A stretch of DNA of 6,157 nucleotides from Candidatus Izemoplasma sp. (GTDB lineage: Bacteria; Bacillota_I; Bacilli_A; Izemoplasmatales; Izemoplasmataceae): the NCBI GenBank assembly GCA_007123975.1, contig SLFZ01000110.1, forward strand, positions 1 to 6,157, read 5' to 3'. The number at the start of each line of letters is the position of its first letter. The stretch's first letter is position 1. Below the pieces are notes generated by a model. That model saw only the letters and a list, made by a program, of their open reading frames with translations, had not been told where the DNA came from and did not search any database. Shown one piece after another: positions 1 through 4,549 of this stretch. The translations under genes and the position numbers were made by a program.

Positions 1-374
1 ACATCATGCACGCCTTTAAGATGCCCAAAGAAACGGACGCCGAGAAGAAAAAGCGCGCCAAGGCCATCGAACAAGCGACCCTTCGCGCCATTGAGGTGCC
101 CGAAGGCATCGCCGATGTGGCCTACGAAGCCTTAAAAACGGCCGATTTCATCCGCCAACACGGCAACCAAAACGCCCTTAGCGACGTCGGCGTCGGTGCC
201 TTGATGTTGTATGCGGGCTTAGAAGGCGCCTGCCTCAACATCAAAATTAACCTTCCCGGCCTTTCCGATGAGGAAGTTAAGGTGAAATACCGCACGAAGG
301 TCGATGCGCTTCTCAACGACGCAAAAGCGATGACCAACGACTTGCTTGAGGCGATTCACGAGTCCCTCGCATGA
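1..374 (+). CDS. fchA: Methenyl-THF cyclohydrolase (FchA / FTCD_C family), C-terminal part, 5' end outside window
   Basis: This is the C-terminal ~123 residues of a cyclodeaminase/cyclohydrolase-fold protein. The reading frame is open to the left edge (an Ile codon precedes the first ATG at 6), so that ATG is an internal Met and not the start. The family signature is visible: an AFKMPKETDAEKKKRA segment, a helix with the EVPEGIADVAYEAL pattern, then GNQNALSDVGVGALMLYAG and EGACLNIKINL. In this family the GN.NA.SD.GV region belongs to the conserved core. Stand-alone members are about 200 residues and interconvert methenyl- and formyl-tetrahydrofolate in cytosolic one-carbon metabolism; fused members carry formiminotransferase in front. 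Which of the two applies here cannot be seen, because about 80 or more residues are missing. The stop TGA (372-374) overlaps the ATG of the glycosyltransferase that follows, so the two are probably co-transcribed. Family assignment is firm; the precise reaction is inferred. Confidence 0.85.
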   Translation, partial: IMHAFKMPKETDAEKKKRAKAIEQATLRAIEVPEGIADVAYEALKTADFIRQHGNQNALSDVGVGALMLYAGLEGACLNIKINLPGLSDEEVKVKYRTKVDALLNDAKAMTNDLLEAIHESLA

Positions 375-1393
375 GCCGACCCCGCCGCGATCACGCGTTT
401 GTGACGTTCGTGATTCGCAACGATTCCTTTATCCCCGGGGCGCTTGTTTTTGCCTATGCCCTAAAACGCCAAGGCGTGCGCGCAGACATCGTCTGCCTCG
501 CCGGCGACAAGGTCACACCACGCGGCGTGGCCACCTTGAACATCGTCTTTGACGACGTCCTGGTCATCGACGAACTTTTCGTGCCGCATGACAACCGCCA
601 CGAGCGCCAAGATCGTCCGTTTTTGTTCACGCGCTTTCACGCCTTTAGAATGGGTCCCGACGGCGACCTTGGGTGCGCGTACAAAAAGATTGTCTTAGCG
701 GATGCCGATGTGCTTCCGCTTGCGGACTATCAAACGCTGATCAACCAACCGGTCCCAAGCGGCATCCTCAACGAAAAGAAAGCTTACTGCATGGAAAGCC
801 AAGACGGTGCCTACGTCATTCCGCCCTCGGTTGAAATCGATGGCACATGGAATTGGCACGCGCATTACCGTGACATTCCACACGGCGCAAAGATACCCAA
901 GACAATCACCGACCGGGTCAAAGACGACCCAAAGAACATGGGAGTCAACGCCGCGCTTTATGTGCTACGACCCAAGCAAGCGATGTTTGAGGGCATGCTT
1001 GAGGATGTGACTAGCGAAGAGACCTTGTCGAAAATCCGCGCCTTTCCGTGGCCGGAGATGCAGTACATTACGATGAAGTATAGCGGCCAGTGGCACAACC
1101 TCGACTTGCGGTTTGCGAGCTTTAACGGCTACCCGGACATCGCCGTGCTTAAGGGCATCCACTACGCCGGCCTCAAGCCCTGGCAACTCAACCACCGTTC
1201 CATTATGCATTTTGCGAAGAACGAGGACTACAGGCTTTGGTACGCCGTTTTCATGGCAATGGTCGAGCAGTATCCCGACACCACACAGCACCCTAAGGTC
1301 CGGCGTACCCATCATGCGGTGAGTGAGATGATTAAAGATCCGGTATACCGCTTCACCAGGCGAGACCTGCCCAACGTGAAACACTTGTTCTAA
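371..1393 (+). CDS. Family 8 (glycogenin-like) glycosyltransferase
   Basis: A 340-residue cytosolic nucleotide-sugar-dependent glycosyltransferase of the GT-A fold. The N-terminus (residues 8-45) gives the first Rossmann strand and helix (HAFVTFVIRND, then PGALVFAYALKRQG). The metal-binding DxD motif is DAD at 111-113 within YKKIVLADADVLPL. NMGVNAALYVLRP (189-201) matches the family's N.G...L.P element, PEMQYIT (228-234) stands where many members have a DQ..LN element, and GIHYAGLKPW (262-271) is the typical C-terminal H-G-KPW motif that contacts the diphosphate. There is no signal peptide or membrane helix. Donor and acceptor cannot be read from sequence. An in-frame TGA at 347-349 means no longer start exists, so ATG 371 is chosen; GTG 401 would cut into the first strand. 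No good Shine-Dalgarno lies upstream, and the start overlaps the preceding stop (ATGA), which suggests translational coupling. A terminator follows at once. Confidence 0.85.
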   Translation: MSRPRRDHAFVTFVIRNDSFIPGALVFAYALKRQGVRADIVCLAGDKVTPRGVATLNIVFDDVLVIDELFVPHDNRHERQDRPFLFTRFHAFRMGPDGDLGCAYKKIVLADADVLPLADYQTLINQPVPSGILNEKKAYCMESQDGAYVIPPSVEIDGTWNWHAHYRDIPHGAKIPKTITDRVKDDPKNMGVNAALYVLRPKQAMFEGMLEDVTSEETLSKIRAFPWPEMQYITMKYSGQWHNLDLRFASFNGYPDIAVLKGIHYAGLKPWQLNHRSIMHFAKNEDYRLWYAVFMAMVEQYPDTTQHPKVRRTHHAVSEMIKDPVYRFTRRDLPNVKHLF

Positions 1394-1415
1394 AGGCGCT
1401 TAAGGCGCCTTTTTT
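1392..1415 (+). terminator. Rho-independent terminator after the GT8 gene
   Basis: An 8-bp perfect stem AAAGGCGC / GCGCCTTT (1392-1399 with 1405-1412) closes a 5-base TTAAG loop and runs into six Ts (1410-1415). The left arm begins inside the TAA stop codon of the glycosyltransferase, so the gene is closed with no spare sequence. It separates this operon from the promoter that starts 13 bases further on. Confidence 0.85.
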
Positions 1416-1427
1416 CATGCGATTACC

Positions 1428-1456
1428 TTGACAGACAGAGCAATGTCTGATAGAGT
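1428..1456 (+). promoter_or_regulatory. Sigma-A-type promoter of the hemolysin III–degV unit
   Basis: A perfect -35 box TTGACA (1428-1433) is followed after exactly 17 bases by TAGAGT (1451-1456, 4 of 6 matches to TATAAT). A TGA sits just before it, giving the TGN of an extended -10. It lies between the upstream terminator and a strong ribosome site (GAGGTGA, 1473-1479, 4 bases before the ATG at 1484), so the predicted leader is only about 20 bases. The fit in spacing and position makes it convincing, although the transcription start is not known. Confidence 0.75.
1432..1449. promoter_or_regulatory. Inverted repeat CAGACA-N6-TGTCTG inside the promoter (possible operator)
   Basis: Two perfect 6-base arms (1432-1437 and 1444-1449) are separated by GAGCAA. 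The repeat covers the last bases of the -35 box and nearly the whole spacer, the position where a dimeric repressor would block RNA polymerase. It has no T-run after it and is not a terminator. The regulator is unknown and no second copy was seen in the window, so the operator reading is an inference from symmetry and placement. Confidence 0.45.
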
Positions 1457-1483
1457 AGTGTTAACTTGCAATGAGGTGAACGC

Positions 1484-2104
1484 ATGAAGAAGGAAACGCT
1501 TGGTGAGCTCATCGCCAACGCCGTCAGTCACGGGCTAGGCATCGCCCTCGCGATTAGTGCGACGGCGTTGCTGGTTGTCAGAGCAACCGACACCCTGGAC
1601 GTTGTCTCCGTCGTGATTTTCGGCATCGCACTCTTGATATTGTACACGGCGAGCACGCTCTACCACGCTTTTCCCGGATCGATGAAGCGCGTCGTCAACG
1701 TCTTTCAACGGCTTGATCACAGCGCGATTTACGTGCTGATCGCCGGGACCTACACACCCTTTGTGGTGTTGCTTGCGCCCAACGGAAGCGGCTACGCGTT
1801 GCTCGGGGTGTTGTGGGCGACGGCGTTGCTTGGGGTCGTGCTCAAATCGATCTGGATTCGTCGTTTCAAGTGGGTTCATGTGGCCATCTATGTGTTGATG
1901 GGATGGAGCGTTGTGTTCATCTGGCCCGATGTGCACGCCGAAATCAGTTCCGTGACGCTGCGTTGGCTCGTGCTTGGCGGAGTCGCCTACACGATGGGTG
2001 TTGGCTTTTACGCCTCGCGCTTCCCGTATGCCCACTTGGTTTGGCACATCTTCGTTTTTGCGGGGTCGCTCATGCACGTTATCGCGATATATACTATCCT
2101 ATAA
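1484..2104 (+). CDS. Hemolysin III / PAQR-family seven-helix membrane protein
   Basis: A 206-residue integral membrane protein, the normal length for bacterial hemolysin III (YqfA/YplQ type). Seven hydrophobic segments are visible at roughly 18-33, 40-58, 80-97, 104-124, 129-147, 159-176 and 186-206. Family motifs: ELIANAVSHGLG at the N-terminus (residues 8-19), S57-T-L-Y-H61 at the end of helix 2, LDHS at 77-80, GTYTP at 88-92, and H184-x3-H188 near the start of the last helix. In eukaryotic relatives (adiponectin receptors) the helix-2 His and the H-x3-H pair bind zinc, and an Asp and Ser complete a hydrolase-like site; here H61, D78, H184 and H188 fill these places. The hemolysin name is historical, and a role in membrane lipid homeostasis or metal-dependent lipid hydrolysis is the better current guess. 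Start ATG 1484 is fixed by a strong GAGGTGA site. It is probably co-transcribed with the DegV-family gene 21 bases downstream. Confidence 0.9.
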   Translation: MKKETLGELIANAVSHGLGIALAISATALLVVRATDTLDVVSVVIFGIALLILYTASTLYHAFPGSMKRVVNVFQRLDHSAIYVLIAGTYTPFVVLLAPNGSGYALLGVLWATALLGVVLKSIWIRRFKWVHVAIYVLMGWSVVFIWPDVHAEISSVTLRWLVLGGVAYTMGVGFYASRFPYAHLVWHIFVFAGSLMHVIAIYTIL

Positions 2105-2125
2105 AAGAAAGTGGTGTGATCCGAC

Positions 2126-2980
2126 ATGGAAAAAGTAGCACTGATTACCGATTCAACCGTCTATCTCCCCGATTCCTACCTTAAGAAACACAAAATTCAC
2201 GTCGTCAGCCTCAACGTCATCGACGGCGAAAAATCGTACAAGGAACTCGAAATCGACAACGACTTCGTGTTCAAACGCCAAGACGAAAAAGCGGGCTTAA
2301 CCACCTCGCAACCCTCGCCTTCTGAGTTTGTTGATGCCTACAACGCCGCCTTTAAAAAAGGCGCTGAGAAAGTGCTTGTGCTCACCTTGTCAAAAGGGCT
2401 GAGCGGAACCTATCAAAGCGCGATTCTCGGACGAAACATGGTCGAAGAAAAAGAAGCCATTCACGTTTTCGACACCAACAACGCCGCCTATGGAAACGAG
2501 CTATTGCTTGAGAAGTTGGTGGATTTGTTAGCCGAAGAAAAATCGCTTGACAACGTCATCAAGCGCATGAACCAAGTGATTGAAAACACATACCTATACT
2601 TCACGGTCGAAAACCTTTACTCGCTTCAAAAAGGCGGCCGCCTGTCGAAAACGCAAGCCTTCCTCGGCACCGTCTTACGCGTTAAGCCGATCATCGGCAT
2701 TGACGATGGGAAACTCAAACTGACCCACAAGGAACGCACCCACAAGAAGGTCTACGACTTTTTGCTTAATAAAGTGAAAGAAGACCCGAACTACTCGGAC
2801 GACAAGCGCTTGAACGTACGAATCATCACCCGTAATTCTGAAGAAAACGCCACCGCCCTCAAAGAGATGGTGGAAGCAGAGTTCAAAAACCCGAAGGTCG
2901 CCGTGACCGATTATCTCGGCCCGGTGTTCTCTATCCACGTCGGGAAAAAGGGATTTGGCCTCGCGTGGTTCTTCGAGTAA
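2126..2980 (+). CDS. DegV-family (FakB-like) fatty-acid-binding protein
   Basis: A 284-residue soluble protein of the EDD/DegV fold, typical length about 280. Family marks in order: ALITDSTVYLP (5-15), TTSQPSPSEF (59-68), SKGLSGTYQSA (89-99), FDTNNAAYGN (115-124), LYSLQKGGRLS (164-174), RVKPII (185-190) and GPVFSIHVG (265-273). In characterised FakB proteins a Thr, a Ser and a His hold the fatty-acid carboxylate; T60, S93 and H271 are the matching residues by motif position. Such proteins present a fatty acid to the FakA kinase, which makes acyl phosphate for phospholipid synthesis; FakA is not in this window. The chain-length preference cannot be read. The start is preceded by a degenerate GTGGTGTGA site (2111-2119). 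No terminator separates it from the hemolysin III gene, and a strong one follows, so the two form a bicistronic unit. Confidence 0.9.
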   Translation: MEKVALITDSTVYLPDSYLKKHKIHVVSLNVIDGEKSYKELEIDNDFVFKRQDEKAGLTTSQPSPSEFVDAYNAAFKKGAEKVLVLTLSKGLSGTYQSAILGRNMVEEKEAIHVFDTNNAAYGNELLLEKLVDLLAEEKSLDNVIKRMNQVIENTYLYFTVENLYSLQKGGRLSKTQAFLGTVLRVKPIIGIDDGKLKLTHKERTHKKVYDFLLNKVKEDPNYSDDKRLNVRIITRNSEENATALKEMVEAEFKNPKVAVTDYLGPVFSIHVGKKGFGLAWFFE

Positions 2981-2994
2981 AATTCACATGCCAC

Positions 2995-3022
2995 AAAGCA
3001 CCCTTCCCGGGTGCTTTTTTTT
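2995..3022 (+). terminator. Rho-independent terminator after the degV-family gene
   Basis: A 9-bp perfect stem AAAGCACCC / GGGTGCTTT (2995-3003 with 3009-3017) encloses a TTCCC loop and leads into eight Ts (3015-3022). It lies 14 bases after the stop codon. The next promoter starts about 47 bases downstream, so the ligase-like gene is a separate unit. Confidence 0.9.
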
Positions 3023-3069
3023 GCGCATTGAGAATCGCCCCTTTCCCATGTTTTAGCGACGCTCGTGCT

Positions 3070-3098
3070 TTGACTTTTGGGCGTTTAGGTGCTATCAT
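3070..3098 (+). promoter_or_regulatory. Sigma-A-type promoter of the O-antigen ligase-like gene
   Basis: TTGACT (3070-3075, 5 of 6) and TATCAT (3093-3098, 5 of 6) are separated by exactly 17 bases, with TGC directly before the -10 box (extended -10). The expected start near 3105 leaves a leader of about 23 bases ending in GGTGGTGA (3116-3123), 4 bases before the ATG. The short leader leaves no room for a riboswitch. The 47 bases between the preceding terminator and the -35 box show nothing else of note. Confidence 0.8.
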
Positions 3099-3127
3099 AA
3101 ATCAAACAAAAGCTTGGTGGTGACGGC

Positions 3128-4498
3128 ATGGCATCGGCACGGAAACGACTTCTAACAACCCTCAAAGCCCGCGCGGACGCGTTTTTTCATTCTACCGAAT
3201 ACTTGGTCATCGTCTTCGCCGTGGCGGCGCTTGGGCTCACCTTTAACCAAGAAGTCGTGGCGATTTTCGTGCTGCTTTTCTTGGCGATGGTGAGCTGGAT
3301 GCTGGTTGAAGACATCCTGCCGAGTTTTGTGTTGGTCGCCGTTATCGGGCTTGTTGGCCTAAGGATACCACGCGAGGGCCTTTACCATTTCGTGCCACTG
3401 TACTACGCGCCGATTGCGGTGGTGCCGGCGTTTATCGCCAAACTGTTCATTCACCCGTTTCGTGTTGTGAAAGGACGCTTTTTGTATCCCACCGTCGCCG
3501 TGGCAATCGCTGTAAGCGTCGGCGGACTCTTCGTGATTTCGTGGGAAGCGTATGTCGCCGGACCGACGCTTTTCCACACCGCGACGCTCGGCGTTGGCAT
3601 GGTGATGCTTTACTTTGTGCTTGAACGTTACGTCTCAAGAAGCCCTTCGGTGGGCGATGATTTTGCCCGGATGATGGTTGCGGTTGGCGCAGTGGGTGCG
3701 TTTATGCTCGCGCAGTCTTACGTTGCGCGCTTCGACGCGCTTGAAGACTTCACGGTGGGCGCGCACTTTCAGTGGCGCAACAACTTATCGAACATGTTGT
3801 TGATGTCGATGCCGTTTGCGTTTTACATGGCGTTAAAAAGCAAGTTCCCAGGCACTTTGATGGTGATTGGGACCTTGCAGTATGTGGCGCTGGTGTACTC
3901 ATACTCGCGCGGCGGAATTCTCTTTGGCTCGATGATGTTTCCCCTGGTGGTTGCGACGACGTTTTGGTTCGGTAAGCACCTGCGGTTGCACCTTATTGCG
4001 GTGCTGAGTTTGTTTGGTGGGTACTTCCTCTATGTGATGAACGTCTGGCTCGAGCCGATTCCAGAGCTTATCGATCGGCTAGAAGCACGAATCAGAGAAG
4101 CCACGGACAATCCCGATTACTCGCGCTGGCGATTGATGCGTTACGCCTGGGAAAACTTCCAACAGTACCCGATTTTCGGCACCGGCCTTGGCGCGAGCAC
4201 GGCCAACCACGGCTACAACCCCGCGACGATGTCGATGTACTGGTACCATTCGACCGTGGCGCAAGTCATCGGATCGATGGGGCTTATCGGCGTGGCTGCC
4301 TACGGCTATCAAGAGTGGATTCGCATCAAGACGATGTTCGCTCGCTTTAGCCCGTTTAACGTCTACGTGCTTTTGTCGTTTATCGGCTTTGCGTCGTATT
4401 CGCTCGTCAACGTTGGGTACCACGCACCCTTCTTCGTGTCCATTTTCCTGACGATGTTCATTGTGCTTGACCGCGTCAACCAACAAGCGTCTAGCTAA
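3128..4498 (+). CDS. O-antigen ligase / Wzy-type polymerase-like membrane protein
   Basis: A 456-residue polytopic membrane protein with about 12-14 hydrophobic segments (first near 24-38, last near 431-447) after a basic N-terminus. The Wzy_C-type core is recognisable. YSYSRGG (257-263) follows a membrane helix. A long hydrophilic, presumably extracellular loop (about 308-375) carries R335, AW (340-341) and YPIFGTGLG (347-355). Then YHSTVAQVIGSMGLIG (373-388) leads into the next helix, where the H-S/N-x-x-Q-x-x-G-x-x-G pattern is family-typical. Relatives use undecaprenyl-linked glycans as donors, either polymerising them (Wzy) or transferring them to a lipid or protein acceptor (WaaL-like). 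Sequence alone does not tell these apart. In a monoderm the likely product is an exopolysaccharide, a wall glycan or a decoration on teichoic acid. It has its own promoter and is followed by a bidirectional terminator. No flippase or glycosyltransferase cluster adjoins it. Confidence 0.85.
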   Translation: MASARKRLLTTLKARADAFFHSTEYLVIVFAVAALGLTFNQEVVAIFVLLFLAMVSWMLVEDILPSFVLVAVIGLVGLRIPREGLYHFVPLYYAPIAVVPAFIAKLFIHPFRVVKGRFLYPTVAVAIAVSVGGLFVISWEAYVAGPTLFHTATLGVGMVMLYFVLERYVSRSPSVGDDFARMMVAVGAVGAFMLAQSYVARFDALEDFTVGAHFQWRNNLSNMLLMSMPFAFYMALKSKFPGTLMVIGTLQYVALVYSYSRGGILFGSMMFPLVVATTFWFGKHLRLHLIAVLSLFGGYFLYVMNVWLEPIPELIDRLEARIREATDNPDYSRWRLMRYAWENFQQYPIFGTGLGASTANHGYNPATMSMYWYHSTVAQVIGSMGLIGVAAYGYQEWIRIKTMFARFSPFNVYVLLSFIGFASYSLVNVGYHAPFFVSIFLTMFIVLDRVNQQASS

Positions 4499-4501
4499 CA
4501 T

Positions 4502-4549
4502 AAAAAAAGCGAACCGCGCTTGTGCACCTTACGCGGTTCGCTTTTCTTT
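4502..4549. terminator. Bidirectional terminator between convergent genes
   Basis: A 14-bp perfect stem AAAAGCGAACCGCG / CGCGGTTCGCTTTT (4505-4518 with 4532-4545) encloses a 13-base loop that itself contains GTGCAC. On the plus strand it runs into TTTTCTTT; on the minus strand the seven As at 4502-4508 become a T-run. It starts a few bases after the ligase stop and 2 bases after the minus-strand stop (TAA at 4550-4548), so it can end both transcripts. Confidence 0.9.

Noticed and set aside
965..1384. 139-codon minus-strand open frame over the glycosyltransferase C-terminus
   Set aside because: It is antisense to the H-G-KPW region of a well-supported gene, with no ribosome site and no known family pattern.
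1457..1483. Possible riboswitch or attenuator in the hemolysin III leader
   Set aside because: The predicted leader is only about 20 bases and contains just the ribosome site, too short for a structured element.
1535..2077. 180-codon open frame on the minus strand opposite the hemolysin III gene
   Set aside because: It lies wholly inside a strongly supported membrane protein gene, its product is rich in His, Arg, Gln and Asp with no recognisable domain, and no ribosome site or promoter fits. It is a frame shadow of G+C-rich codons.
2090..2095. TATACT as a -10 box for a separate degV-family promoter
   Set aside because: No -35-like hexamer lies 16-18 bases upstream (the region reads CGCTCA), and the gene is only 21 bases after its neighbour, so co-transcription is the simpler reading.
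3055..3063. AGCG-A-CGCT mini-palindrome just before the -35 box of the ligase-like gene
   Set aside because: Four-base arms are expected by chance in this sequence, and nothing else supports a regulatory role.
4079..4501. 140-codon minus-strand open frame over the end of the ligase-like gene
   Set aside because: Its product is of low-complexity basic/His-rich type and overlaps the conserved Wzy_C-type motifs on the other strand, so it is not credible as a gene.
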